This document shows positions 12,800-25,770 of a DNA stretch of 64,000 bases, piece by piece. Position 1 is the first letter of the stretch; each line of letters opens with the position of its first letter. The translations under genes were made by a program, and so were the position numbers. Origin of the DNA: Welwitschia mirabilis (lineage: Eukaryota; Gnetophyta; Gnetopsida; Welwitschiales); the NCBI GenBank assembly GCA_051453625.1, contig JBOZIK010000001.1:135929955-135993954 (forward strand), read 5' to 3'. The notes under the pieces are model-generated. The model saw only the letters and a program-made list of their open reading frames with translations. It ran no database searches and was not told the origin of the DNA.

Positions 12800-14990
12800 C
12801 TTATCTTATTGTTGGAATTCCATGGTCTTTCTTCCAAGTTTATAATTTTTTTATGCTAGGAATTACTTTTCCAAAACAAATGTAAAATCGCTTTGTGATT
12901 TAATAGAATAATATTGTAGGTTATGTAACTAATATTTTATTTTTATTTTAATAAAAAGAAAACGGTTTCATCTAAGCTGCTTTATCCTAATCCCTTTTAG
13001 TTGAAGTTAAGACCTCTAATTATCTTAAGTGTTCATAGGGATCTTCAGAAACTAGAACATGAATTTGAGGATCAAATTAATAACAAATTATTTCACTTCA
13101 ATTTTGTTTATGTAAGGGGATAAAATCATACATGAATATGTAGCTAAATGCCTAAGTTATCATAATGGTTTTAAAGTTTTTCTAGTGGATTATTGATGAG
13201 TACTATCTTTATCTTATTCAAACATGGTTAATTTGACTAACTAGATATTAATAAAACTTTTTGTTGAATGTTGGTTTTAAGTATTCCTTATCAAAATAAA
13301 TGTCATAGTTAATTAGGAGTAGTTAATATTATGGTTATTTATCACTCTCCCAATGAAGCCAACTAGTGTTAAATCTAATCTAATAATGGATAAGAAGTCA
13401 AGATTAATGAAAAGAGTAAGTATGATAGCACTGATAGAAGTGATAATGGAACTAATTAATTGAGGATTTTTTATTGTCAAAAAAAAAATGTGATCTAAAG
13501 TGTTATAGTATTTAACATAAGGCATTTGACATAAAATGTTTTAATTTTGAAGATTTAGATTCATAAAATAGAGGTGCCTATGAATAGTATAATACGTAGA
13601 GAGATTTAACAAATTATTATAATACAATTGAGTCTATCCTCTCAACAAATAAAAATGCAAAAATAAGGATAAGTCACACTTAGATAAAAGTAACCTCCCC
13701 TATAATAGATCTAAGGTAAATGTTTATAGATCCACGTACTTAATCTTCAGATGTTCCTAGCTCTTATAAAGCATGTAAACTTTTTTTAACAATTTTTATA
13801 ATGGTAGATCTTAAAAATAAAAAACCAAAAAGAAAAAAGTCATTAAAAAAGTGGATCTTAATAATCCAAGAAATACTAATCGTAATTCTTACAAATGACA
13901 TCAAAAACTTATTACACCTTAACTTTCTTAATAGATTGTGATCTCTTGAAGATATGCCCTAACTATCAAGGTATAATAGTAGTTTTTAAAAATAAACTAG
14001 GGAATTCTATTATAGTTTAGTTAATCATAATTATTATTTTTCATAGGAATTACAAAAGTAGTTTAGAGCATAGAAGAACTGACAAAGGTTTTATAGGTAG
14101 ATTTAAATAAAAAGAGAATTCAAAAAGTAATTAAAGAATTTATTTACTTGATTAGATATTCCCTAATAGCAGCTAGAAATAACTACTCATAAGGTAATCT
14201 ATCATGTAAAATCTAGCTAAGAAAAGGGTTAGTTCACTTAGTACAACTGGGAGTTATAAGTAAATAATAAACTATTCACTGAAGATTTAGAATGTAATGA
14301 AAGTACAAGCAATAGAAATGTTATGTCTTACAGTGGAATATAGGAAAAACTAGAAGACTATAAAAGATATCATAAAATAATACATGAATTATCTAAACCC
14401 TAACAATACATATAGGAAATAGTTATAAGAAATAAATATGACATAACGTTCAGGATATACTATTAAATAACCGATAATCTTAATTAAATAAAAGATAAAA
14501 AAGTGAAGAAAATTCAACAACAAATTAAAGTACATTCACTAATGATGCAAACCCTATAGAGAGTATCAAATTAGCATAGATTAAGAATCTAAGGCAAATC
14601 ATGATAAATGTCATATGAGTTTATCATTCCCTCATACTCAAAAAGAGAGAAGAGGGGCTTAGAACCTTATGATGAATACATCATAGCCATTAAAATCCTA
14701 AAATTGAAATGGTAGGGTCCTAGTGGATGAATAAAGATAGAATTTAATAATGAAAAACTTAAAGGTTAACAATTAATTAAGTGATAAACAATAAATATAT
14801 GATGAATAATGTTTAACCTTTGAGGTAGGATGTGATGCTATGTCTTTTCTTAGGGCTAGAGATATCCATTAAGTCATCACTATTATTAATAAATAAGTGC
14901 AAGTGATCTTCATAAGAAGTAAGTTATAAATGATAGTCATTAGTTTTGATATATTAATTTTACACTAAGATAGAAGATTAATATATTATA
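12800..14990. other. No gene recognised
   Basis: A/T-rich, stop-dense on all frames. The 70-codon minus frame at 13313-13525 is hydrophobic but has no family signal. The 5' end of the minus-strand gag element should lie here, but no primer site or LTR edge was found. Confidence 0.4.
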
Positions 14991-14999
14991 TTATCATAT

Positions 15000-17520
15000 G
15001 ATTAGCTTTACTTTCTGTGCAAAATCTAATTAACTCTAGAACATTAATAGCACTCATAGTCTAGACAATAGTGCTAGTTCTTTTCTTCTATTAAGATCTA
15101 CTAAAGTGTCAATATCTTAGGATGACCTATAAATAAAATACCAAAGAAGGTCCTTCTTATTAATAATTTTATAAATTAACACATAAGACATGGCTATCAA
15201 CAATTAAGAATATATTAATTTACTAAAGTTTATAGATAAAATATGTAAAACTTTAAGTGTAAACAAGAATCCAAATTTCTATCTTCTTCATCTATGTATG
15301 AAACACCTAGATAAATATCTTGAATTAGTCCCTGCATAATCTACAAAAATTGGATATTATTGCCCTTATTCCTAGTAAATTTGCCCAAAAAGTAGATCTC
15401 ATACTAATGAATCTTGAGTCCAATAGCTTCTTAAAAGACTAATACTTTATTTTTTTAAGTAAATCTTATCAGGAATTAGCTTTATCCACAATCATAGTAC
15501 CATCAATAAAATGACTACCAATAGATCCTTATTATCCTATCTTCGAACCTCTAACTTTGTTATTTTTTAACATATTATATAAGATATTCATATCTGCTAT
15601 GAATAAATAAGAAGATAGTGGATCATATTTTCTTATTCCTCTCTTAGAATTAAAAAATTTAGATTTTTATCCATTATAATCTAATGGAAACATAATGTAT
15701 CTTTGTAAATCTAAAAAAATATTAACAAAATAATTAGTAAAACCTTTTATCTTCAAATAGTATCTAATGTTAATTAATTGACTAAATCCTAAGCTTTAAA
15801 ATATCTACTTTAGAAAACATAATAGGAAAATAGTTTTTCTATTAAAATAAATTAAATTTGTGAGTTAAAAGGATCTAATATTAGATATACCTTTCATAAA
15901 ATTAACTTATTACATAAAGAAAACTTTAGGAGAAATGAGTAATTTGGTTAACTAGTAGTTTATTAAATAGTCTTTAAATGATAATAAAAATTTTAATTTG
16001 TTTAAAATATTCTACCCTATCTTTGATACTATATTTTGAATAAGAATTACTTGGGTATAATTTAATTCCTTCATAAAATTGTCACCCTTCAAATTCTATT
16101 GAATGACATCAACCAAGTTGTTATCATGGTTATAAAAACAAGTCTTGAAGAATTCCATAGGATAACTATTAAGGTTAGGATCTCATTATTTTTTATTGAT
16201 GTTAAAGCTATGAAAACTTCATCCCTTTCTATCTATTTTCCCAACTCATTATTATCATGGTTAGTAATTTGTTTATGTTCTCTCAGTAATTGAGGGATAG
16301 TTTTGTTCCTACTTTAGAGTTTTTAAAAGTGGTTTACTAAAGCCTTATTTATGTTCTATTCCTTTTGTGTAACTTAATTTTGAAGCATGAGTCTTTAAAT
16401 TTTATTCATATTTTTATGTTTACAACCTCTCTTAAAGAATAACATATTATTTTTGTCCCCTTATTTTAGCAATTAAATCTTAAATCTATTATTCTAATAT
16501 ATCTCTTTTTCATTCTACATCATTTGTGGATCTTCTTTGGAATTCCATTTCCTTCTATTAAAGATTCTCCTTTGAGTTTTCCTATTTAGGATAAGTTTTC
16601 TTTAGTTATACCTATCCTTATTAAATAATGATCTAACCTTCTATTTAACCTTTTATAATCCTTACAATAAGAAATTGGTGGGATTTATACTTGGAGATTG
16701 ATATCTCTTTCAAATGTTTCATACTATCATTTTCACTTCCTCCTTTTGAATCTAATACCTTTAAAAGCAAAAGATAGCTCTTTAAGAAAAAATACTAGTA
16801 TTTAAATTGTTATTGATCAATGTTCTAAGGTTATTCTATTAAGAGACTAATAATAATAGTTAAATTAAGATATAATATCTTTACTCATTAAAACCTAATC
16901 AATTTTGGTTTAGACCTTACTACTTTATAATATCTCATTTGATCAAGTGTATTTATAATTATTAAGATCCATATTTATAACATCATTATTATTTATAAAT
17001 GCCTTTATAGAGTGAATTCAGCCCCATAATTTTCTAACCTAATTTACTATTTTTATTTCATCTACATTTGCATAGGTTAAAATATTTAAGAACTATTAAC
17101 TTGAATGTATTATGCATTTTCTCTTGTAGAAATATTATATTTTCATCTCTATTTATATTTTCATAATCTTCTAATTCAACTATTAAAATTTGTTAAAATC
17201 AAGCCTCCATCTCTACCTATATAGGAAATTATTATTTTATTCTAGTTTACCCCTCTTCCTATCTTATTTTTATATATTCAAATTTTGGTTAGCTAAAAAT
17301 AAATAACAACTATCTTATTTTCTTCCATAATGCATTTAAGGGTTCTTCATTTATAAGAAATTCCAAAACATTATAGTTCTAGGTGAGAGTTTGTACTAGG
17401 TATGCTTCCATCTATTTTTGGGATCTTTTACACTAACTTTAGCTTTAATAGTTAATTTAATAATACTAACTATATTTTCTACCAACTTCCTATTCTAAAG
17501 TCTAGTGTTCATGGGTCTAC
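15000..17520 (-). pseudogene. L1-type LINE ORF2 (endonuclease and reverse transcriptase), decayed
   Basis: Minus-strand relic of a plant L1 LINE. An endonuclease C-terminal block (FINNNDVINMDLNNYKYT, then IDQVLMSKD, near 17020-16850) corresponds to the 'ND..DL...G..YTWSN....R.DR.L.S' region. An RT core follows near 15700-15560: FFNSKRGIRKYDPLSSYLFI, matching the L1 'RGLRQGDPLSPYLF' motif. Next comes HFIDGTMIVDKAN (near 15520-15485) at the position of the catalytic A-D-D, which is now I-D-G. A YLGV segment (near 15310) marks the RT end. Many stops are present. No poly-A tail or target duplication was found. Confidence 0.75.
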
Positions 17521-17789
17521 TTTTTAACTAGTACTTCAAATTATCTATCTCATTAGACATAGGCTTATGCTTTTATTGAGGCTAGATCTTCTATTCTTAT
17601 TCTATATGCATGGAAAGATATTCTTATCTTATTTTTATTCTTCTTAAAAGGATTTCTACTTGGGAAAAATTTTATCTCTCCTTGCTTTTGAGTATCCTTA
17701 TTTTTCTTCTTATCCTAAGGATTTGTTTTAATATATCTAGATTTATTACAAGAGATAAATGTTGATTCTTTCTTTTCTTTCAACTTGAC

Positions 17790-18424
17790 CATCCTCTTTT
17801 TACATTATTAAATTTTATGATCTACATTATCACATTGGGAACATGTTAAATCTTACATGTTACACATTCTAAAATGGCACTTATCACTCTCACATGTAGA
17901 ACAAGAAACATGAGGATTTTTATATTCCCCTTCAATATTACACTTTTTCCATTTAAATGTTCTTATTTTCTTCCACCTTCATCTAAACACAAAACTTAAT
18001 GATGATTAACCTTGTTTGCTTAACTATCACTTTATCTTGATATATAAGCTCTTCAAACTATTCATCTAGGATATTTGTACATTTTTTATTCAAAAATTCT
18101 AAACGAAAATTTGGGTCTCAATTCAAAAAAGTAACTTTTCAAATAGTTTAAGATCTGATTAGGCCTGTGACTACCATTTTTTAAAGCTAATCCATCCACT
18201 TCAAAGAGTTATAAACCTTGACTATAACTTCATATTTGTCCTTTAAAGAATTAAACTAGGAAAAAAGAAGACCCTTTAGTAGGGTAATCAATGAAACTTA
18301 GTTATTTTCTCCTTTATTTATAGTAACCTAATACCTACCTTAGCTTCACATTATTTTAGGTTAAAAAGAGATAAATATGCTTAATAAATTAACTTTAAAC
18401 TTTATTTCAACTATATTACATACC
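17790..18424 (-). pseudogene. Probable LINE ORF1 with zinc-knuckle cluster, decayed
   Basis: Upstream of the LINE endonuclease on the same strand. The frame from about 18400 down to 17900 has fewer stops than expected. It ends in a Cys/His cluster: CSTCESDKCHFRMC (near 17900-17858), then CSQCDNVDH with a Cys five codons later (near 17845-17805), which is a CX2CX4HX4C knuckle interrupted by two stops. ORF1 proteins of plant L1 elements carry such a knuckle near the C-terminus. The frame is cut at 18420-18424 by the target site of the LTR element to the right, so its N-terminal part may continue past 28663. Confidence 0.45.
18420..18424 (+). repeat. Target-site duplication, left copy (ATACC)
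   Basis: Five bases identical to 28659-28663, directly abutting the outer LTR ends. This marks the 18425-28658 element as one complete insertion. Confidence 0.9.
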
Positions 18425-20181
18425 TATCACATCCAGATTTTAAGGGTCCAAAGATTTAGCCTAATTAGTTAAGTGAAAACTAAATTAAAATAACTTTATC
18501 ATTATGAAGTATAATAAGCTAACTTAATTGCTATATTCTTTATTTATCCTTTATTATTATGTTGTTATTTGAAATGCAATTACTTTGTGAAAATTTATTA
18601 TGTTATAATTATTACTTTAAGAGTCTTCCTTCTTGTAACAGCCATAATTAATAATGTTATTTTTGTAGTAATTACTTGGTTATTTAATTATAATATTCAT
18701 TGGCTAAATTAATGGTTTTATTAATCTTTTTTTTAACTATTGTAATAATATAACATGATTACTATACTTTCATATAATGCATTATGTTAGCTTATTGTAA
18801 TATTTTATTTTAGTAGTGCTTATGTTAGCTTATTGTAATATTTTATTTTAGTAGTGCATGCTAAATAATTCCTATAATTATGATGTTTCACTTTCTTTTA
18901 TTTAACATTTATTCATTATGAAAAATATTTTTATATGGCTTTTAGAATTACTTGTTAAGTGGATTATCTTAATTCCTTATCATAATAATTGTAAAAAGCG
19001 GAATTTTGAACATTTAATATTTATTGTTATGATGAAATATTAATGCATTCAATTGCCTAGCAAGGTAATGATTAAGGGTTATTGAGTTCTTACCACCTTC
19101 TTTTCATAATGGTGTCTCTTCATATACTTATGTCTCTTCATATTCCTACATTCTCTTGCTATAAATAGGTCTTTCTTCTCCTCTCATTTTCATATTTTTG
19201 GAAAATCCTCTATTATTCAATCTTAACAATTTCGAAACCTAGAGCTTGAAAAGCATTAGAGTTTTGAAAGTCTTTAAGTCTTCAAAATTTCTCAATGTCT
19301 TCATATAATTTTGAGTATGATTCAAGGCTTTATTTATTTATTGTATGGTCTTGTTTTAATTATTGAATTGTGTATGGTCTTAAATTATTACATCTTATAT
19401 GGTTTTAGGCTTTTGTTTTAATTCTTGCATGGTTCTAAATTTGTCTTGTAATACTTGCATGATTGTAGTATTTCATCAATCTTTTAATAGTATCTTGTAA
19501 AATTATTTTGGAGTTTACAAGTCTTATTCTTATCATATACCCCTTGTGTCATAGTTTTCTAAGATCTTATACATTGGGAAACCTTTACCTATCTTGTTAA
19601 TTCCACTTTTAATTAAGCCTTATTGATAAGATTAATGTGGATTATTTTTATAAAACTTATATTAATCATTAATCATCACTTTAGATCATTAAATAAGAGA
19701 ATTCAGACTAGTAAGAGTAACTAGTTGTTCAGACTTCAGGAGTGACACTCCTTAATGGAAGTCCCAAGGCCATGGAACCAAACCTTTAGGAAGACAAGAG
19801 AAAATATGATCTAATTTCTCATTTTATCCCTTCTAGTTATGTGTAATTATATTACTTAAATTATTATAAAACAACAATAAAGAGGATAATATGAAAATGA
19901 GATCTTAGTTACATTTTGCATTCATTTGGCATTGCACTCTTGGATTATTTTGATTATACATCTTGGATTATTTTGGTAATTCATCTTGGATTATTTTAGT
20001 ATTACATCTTAATCACATCTTCAGTATTCTTGCAAATCCTTTCTTGTACTTGAAACCCCTATATCTACCTATTCTTTTCCATGGATCATACTTGGAACTG
20101 TGCAAGACCCACTACAAATGAAGATGTTGGAAAGAGCTAGTGAATGCAATAAGAATTGGGTTTTGCCTGTGTGTTATTCAA

Positions 20182-20212
<31 letters not shown>

Positions 20213-20621
20213 TAATTGAAAAACCTTGGGTTTCTTGGTAATTTGTAATATTTATTGACATGATGTTGTTTATGAGACTCAAGTTTATTTGGCAATAAGA
20301 ATTATTTACAAATTTATGAGTAATGTCCTTTTGTGTCTTTTGTTGAAGAAAATGATGAATGCTTAGGTTATTTTCTCTTCCTTGATAAAATTTATTTGAT
20401 AAGTAAATTTATAGTTTTACTTTATAGGATATTTAATTATGATACATATCTTAAGATATCATATGTTAAATTATAATATCTTGTAGTTAAGGATAAGCTT
20501 GATTATGCTTTAACATGATAATAATTTTATGTAAAGTTTTGATTATAGAAAATCTAAGTATCACAATTTGGTATCAAATCAACAATTTAAAGTTTTTAGC
20601 TATAGAAATTTGGACATTATA
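18425..20621 (+). repeat. 5' LTR of the 18.4-28.7 kb element
   Basis: Aligns along its length with 26285-28658. The first two bases TG have become TA. It contains a private 38-bp tandem duplication (18783-18858) and an AT/CA microsatellite (20182-20212), where the right LTR has a different microsatellite at the same place. Confidence 0.92.
18783..18858 (+). repeat. Two tandem 38-bp units inside the 5' LTR
   Basis: The stretch beginning TATGTTAGCTTATTG repeats with period 38 (starts 18783 and 18821). The other LTR has a single diverged unit near 26690-26735, so the duplication arose after insertion. Confidence 0.85.
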
Positions 20622-20624
20622 TTT

Positions 20625-20637
20625 TGGTATTAGAGCC
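20625..20637 (+). other. Primer-binding site (initiator tRNA-Met)
   Basis: TGGTATTAGAGCC lies three bases after the LTR end. It differs from the complement of the initiator tRNA-Met 3' end (TGGTATCAGAGCC) by one C-to-T change. Confidence 0.9.
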
Positions 20638-20989
20638 TAGAGTGCAATGTCACTAGGAATAATTGTTGTAAAGCCATTATACATTAAAGTCAACTAAGAA
20701 TGTTAGAATTATTATCACACAGCAAAATGAATCTGTGGATTACCCAATAATAGATGCTTTCACTTTTCTAGAGATAACACTAACTATGTTCAATAAAATG
20801 ATTATTTCATGGCTGAAGTAATATTTCATAATGGCATGATTTCTTCAGAAGTAAGGAATGTTTCAAAGAAATGGTTTTTCTTTCAGAGATTCCTCCATCA
20901 CTCCCTGAGATTTCAGAGAAATGCAATTAATAGAGCCAAATTTCTTATTTTTAAGGCTGGCAGTAATAACATTATATATCTTGTTTTAA

Positions 20990-21700
20990 TTTTACCAATC
21001 AACCTCTTCTTCATTAAAGCATCCTCAAGTGCCTTCAAAGGTGCCTTTAGATCTGAATGCCTATGAATCTTATTCCTTACAATGCCTTTTAAAGAAGAAT
21101 TTATAAATGCTCTTACACTTTTTGAATGTAACTTGTTTTGCTTCTTTTATTCTAACATCAACTATAAAAAATTCATCATTTTCAACTCTTACTACATTCT
21201 TGCTATCAGTAAGATTAGTAAATTCAATCATACTTGTTATGCCTTTGTTTGAAATTGTTGATGATTATTCCCTTTGTTGAGCATTTTCTTTAGGTTTCTT
21301 ATGCTTTGTGGATTATTTTAACAAGCTTGTCTTATACTTTCTACGTGTTCTTAATATGACATTACTTATTGAGAAAAGAGATGGATCAGTAATATCTTTA
21401 AAAATATTACTTCTAAAATGATTTCTAGTCTTGAGGCTTTACATCCAACCTTGTATTATAGTGGGAATCTTCACTTGCATTCACCTCTAATTTAACTTCT
21501 AGAACTTGTAAACCAACTTTGTGGTTCGAGTTTCATGTTTCCTTCCTCTGTAACATGATCCTGTGATTTAATTTTCATTGTGTTTTGGTACTTCAAATTT
21601 ATTTCTCTTAGAATTGTATTAAATATCTCAGTGAAATCATCATATGTAGTCCTCTTGGAATGATGAATCTTGATAAATTCATATAGACACAAGCTCATCT
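20990..21700 (-). pseudogene. Unidentified coding-like sequence inside the LTR element, antisense to it
   Basis: The minus strand has an open frame at 21698-21492 (68 codons, starting MSLCLYEFIKIHHSKRTTYD). A second stretch from about 21440 to 21020 stays open for roughly 140 codons with about six stops, most at likely former Gln, Trp or Arg codons. Recognisable pieces are TDPSLFSISNVILRTRRKYK, SMIEFTNLTDSKNVVRVEND and FFIVDVRIKEAKQVTFKKC. The composition is protein-like (charged, few repeats), but I know no family that fits. It runs opposite to the element and to the coding-like block at 21930-24900, which argues against its being gag. It may be a captured host fragment, possibly inverted relative to its other parts. 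Confidence 0.45.
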
Positions 21701-21929
21701 AGGAATGTAATAGACTCATGAATTGCAATAAAGACTAAATTCCTATTCAGTTCCCTCTTTGAATTAATACTCACTTATAAGAATGCCATTTCTCTTAATT
21801 GATACTCTTCTTAAATTTTATTTCCTCTCTGTAATTCCACTTACAGGAGTCAGTGTTTGCTATTAATGTCCATTTTTTCTAACATTTGTGCATATAGGCT
21901 ATATTTTGTTAGAGAAGTGGTGGTGAGGT

Positions 21930-22980
21930 AGATGAGTTTTGAACCTAACATATTACTAATCATGGGGATAAATATAACTCAAGATGATCAAGAAATATGG
22001 ATACTAATGGTTTTAAGAAAATCTAATGGATGTATAAATTTTCTAAATAAGAAAATGACTTTGTTTTCTTCAAAGAAGTAAAAACATGCACCCATACATT
22101 GGATGTCATAACTCTAGTAAAGACATTAGAGAAGTAGGGATTTATTCATTTGAATCATCAATTCAAAGTACAAGGATGATTTACTTGAATTCAGCTTGCT
22201 ATTTATCTGGCTTAAAGGATTGTGATCTGATAGCAATGATAGCAAAACTATCTTATAAAACTAGGTGCTTACTTCAACTTAATACCAATTCCTTAGGCAT
22301 CGAGTCTCTAATTTTTCTTACATTACTACCTCTACCAGAGTAGAAGACTGGGAAGAGGGCATTGATACCAAAAGAGTATGTATCTTTTTTTCTTAATTTA
22401 GAATGCAATAATTAGATGTCAAGAAATACTGAAAGTTAAAATCATGATCTAAATAGAAAACCATTGCATACTCTTGATAAGGTAAAGGTCCTATTTAATC
22501 ATAGTTGTTGTAATGGCTTAAGAAAAGTCTTTTATCATAGGAGAAAAAAGACTATAAAAGCAAAGAACCATAGTTATATATCATAGAAGTATTTACCTAC
22601 TCTTTTCTCTAAGCAAGTGTGTATTGAATATTTTTGAGAAACATGTGGTAGTGTCATTGGATCATGCAATAAAGATTGCAATTTAAGAAATGGTTTAAAT
22701 ATCATCAAAACCAATAGTAGTTTTGCAATTATAGTTGTTCTTTTAGTTTTTAGTGTATCTTTATTACCTACAGATAAACATCTCTAGTTGGTAATAAGTA
22801 AACCAATCCTAGCCTCTGAGTTTTACAAACCTATAATACCTTATATGATAACAAATTACTACTCTGCCATAGCTGTAAATGCTTCTTGTGACTATAGCTA
22901 TGTAAATGCCACTTTCAAAGGTTATTTTAATTTTAGTTTAGCTAATTTTCAAATAAAAGATTTTAAAAATATTGTTTAGC
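21930..22980 (+). pseudogene. Unidentified coding-like block A inside the LTR element
   Basis: From 22086 to 22979 a single frame continues for 298 codons with only about seven stops, far fewer than such A/T-rich sequence should give by chance. Open pieces include MHPYIGCHNSSKDIREVGIY at the start and NASCDYSYVNATFKGYFNF near the end. A hydrophobic segment (SFAIIVVLLVFSVSLLP, near 22722-22772) could be membrane-spanning. Before 22086 the reading continues in another frame (KENDF-like, near 22060), suggesting a frameshift. No zinc knuckle, protease or RT motif is present. I do not recognise the protein. Confidence 0.5.
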
Positions 22981-23199
22981 TATTATTTAGTGGTTTTTAA
23001 TGAAATAAATAGCAAGATTTCTTTCCCTTCAAATATTATATTTGAGCCATGCTTTTCTTCAGGTAACATAGCAGACAAAACCAAAACTTAAATTTAACTA
23101 GGTGTATGATCATCAATAGTGAGTAAAACATGTAAATGAAACAATAGAATAGAATTTTAATACATGAATAAAACTAAATAGGTTTACAAATAGCTACAT

Positions 23200-24900
23200 A
23201 AATGATTATTATGTGAAGGGAAAATGATTAACATAATTATTAAATATAGTAGCATTATCAAAATAAATGATCAATTACTGGCCTATAATCAACTAAGTGT
23301 TTTTCATAGATTTAATGTAGGACTTATTATTAAGACTTCTATCTCAAGTATGAGTTTGAAAATTTCTAGAGACGGTTACATTTGGGAAAATAATAACAAA
23401 GATAGTAACATCTCTAAACTAATTAGTCATGAGCTAATGTTGAAGAGTATCAGCTCTAGTTTTATTTAAACAATCTTAAAAGGCATTCTAAACAAAAAAT
23501 ACAATATCACTTATACATACGCTACTGATATTTTTGAAAACAAAATGGAAAGGAGTGGTTTCTTATGTAGTGGTAAATCAATTGTAGAAATAGGTGTTAG
23601 TGACATAAATGATACATATAATGATGGCAACAATAAGCATGACCAATTACATTTTATGGCAACTTACAATCATCTCCAAAAATTCAAAGAAATAGTTATA
23701 TAATGAATAACAAATTGTATTTGCAAGAAAGATTCAAATGCTTGTTCAAAATCAATAAATTCTATTAATGTTTCTTAAATTACTAGATTTATTCATGGGT
23801 ATGTCATGTTTGACAAGGATATCAGCCCATATGTTTGGAAAAAGGTTTAAAGACTAATTAGTAATTGTCATGCTAATGAATCTAAAGCCACTTCATGTGA
23901 TCAGCCACTTCTCTCTAAGAAACTAAGGAAGTAGTCTAGTACTTTTAGTTCATGTAAAGCTTTAAAAGAACATAATAAAATGATGTGAATGTCTACTTTT
24001 TAATGTATAAAGAAATCATAGGATTGTAAGAAAGAGAGTAAATTACATGATGAGAATGTGTCTAATGACTCTTTTGCTAATTTTCATGGTGAGATAAATT
24101 CTTCTTCTAAGAAGGTTACTAATAAATATAACCTTTCGCCAAAGATGTTGCTGCATGTAAGAGAAAAGCAAATTACTATGAAGTTAAAATTAAGATTCAC
24201 AAATCCTGACAAATGTATATGAAAAAGAAAGATAAAAAAGAATAAAACCTCATCTTTAAATGAAAATTCTTTGACAATTTTGGAGAAGTAGTTGAAAAGC
24301 TTATTTTTTGAGAATTAAGAAACTATTAATGTGGCACCTAGGAATATTGGTACATAAACTCAAACTCAAAATGCTAAGTGTAGTTTAATTTATCAATGCA
24401 CTTTTGATAACTTCAGGGATGTGAGTCATGTTTCTGGTGATCCTCATGATGTATCCAAAACCCTTGCATGAAATCAAAAAATGGTTTATTAGAAGCAGTT
24501 TACTTTAGGAAGAGGCAAAATACTACTTAGATTATTTTCACAGACAAGTAATTAAATAAGTGATGTAAGAACCTATAGAATCCTTAACCAAAGGAGTATA
24601 GTTGGTGATAGTTACCAACATACTTCCTTATTAAAAGTAATAACTATGAGACTTTTAAAAAAGGGTTCTTCTCATAAAAGAAAGAGTAACTAATTTCATT
24701 AACTAGTAGGCTAGAAATGGGCTCCCATTAAAATTAAAAAATAGAAAGGTCCTATAGGTACTAAAGTTGATATTCAAGATGCAAAATGTATGAAAAATGA
24801 AACATGTAATAGACTTCCCTATTATTTCTGATTCTAATTCATGTTTACAAAGAGAAAATTCAACCTCTACCTTCAACATTGATAACATAAGTGATATGAA
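23200..24900 (+). pseudogene. Unidentified coding-like block B inside the LTR element
   Basis: One frame runs from 23224 to about 24690 (roughly 490 codons) with about sixteen stops, against around forty expected for random sequence of this composition (rough estimate). Most stops sit in contexts that could be former Gln, Trp or Arg codons. Long clean pieces include MERSGFLCSGKSIVEIGVSD, HDQLHFMATYNHLQKFKEIV, DENVSNDSFANFHGEINSSS and RTYRILNQRSIVGDSYQHTS. After about 24700 it continues with frame changes (WAPIKIKK, KGPIGTKVDIQDAKCMK, then RENSTSTFNIDNISDMNS). The Ser/Asn/Lys-rich character resembles a nuclear or regulatory plant protein more than gag or pol. I cannot name it. Confidence 0.5.
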
Positions 24901-25770
24901 TTCTATTTAGTATACAATAATCTTGGTAGTGAGCTTAGCTTTTTAATATATGTAATTGATGGTAATATGGATTATGTATTACATCACATCATTAAATTCA
25001 CTTTAAGATCAATTCATTCATGCTACATTAGTTAATTGGCATCTACTAATTATATACAATTCATTGATAGCTTCATTTCAAAATTTTAGAAAATTTTGCA
25101 TGTTGTATGTTTTACTATTATACATAAAATGAGTTTGTAATTTCTAAATGTAACACTTTTAAAAGGCCCCTAGTTTGTAGTTACAAGATATCTTACATAC
25201 CATTACAAAATGTATGCCAATGTTATGCAAAGCATGGTAACTATGGCTTAGAAGTAAAAGCCATTAAGTTAAGGAATTCATCAAAGTCAGTAATCAATAA
25301 AGATGTATTTCATGCTTACTTTATGTCATATCTATTAGGAATACAATTGTTTAGATCTTCCATTATTACAAAGGATGCCTATGCTGTGGGGTGAGAAAAT
25401 CACCATAATCTAGTAAAGGATGATTAAATAGTTTTAAATACATTACCAAAAATCTTAGCAGATAATAAAAACATTTTCTTAAGGTCTTGTTTAAGATACT
25501 AGGTCCTTTTCTCCATTACCAACCTTGGGTTAAGGACAAGATTATAAATAATAGGTATATTTCTATTAGTAAACAACTCTAGAAGAATGCAAAGAATGAA
25601 ATTTACTACCACTTTGACATAGAATTACAAAGTAATAACATTTAAGAGATCATTTTTGCAAAATATTTTGATAGGAAATATTGTTGGCCGGACCTAATAA
25701 ATAACACTAAATTCATAGGTTCTAAAATTGAAAAATATATAACTAATGTTCTTTTTAAAATCTCATTTGT
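24901..25770 (+). other. Interior of the LTR element, nothing assigned
   Basis: Stop-dense A/T-rich sequence between block B and the integrase scrap. Short protein-like runs occur (for example near 25160-25260) but no domain could be named. Confidence 0.35.

Noticed and set aside
13313-13525. 70-codon hydrophobic minus-strand frame
   Set aside because: Length and composition are expected by chance in A/T-rich DNA; no neighbour or motif supports it.
20625-20637. Match to initiator tRNA-Met as a tRNA gene
   Set aside because: Only the 3'-end complement is present, beside an LTR; it is a primer-binding site.
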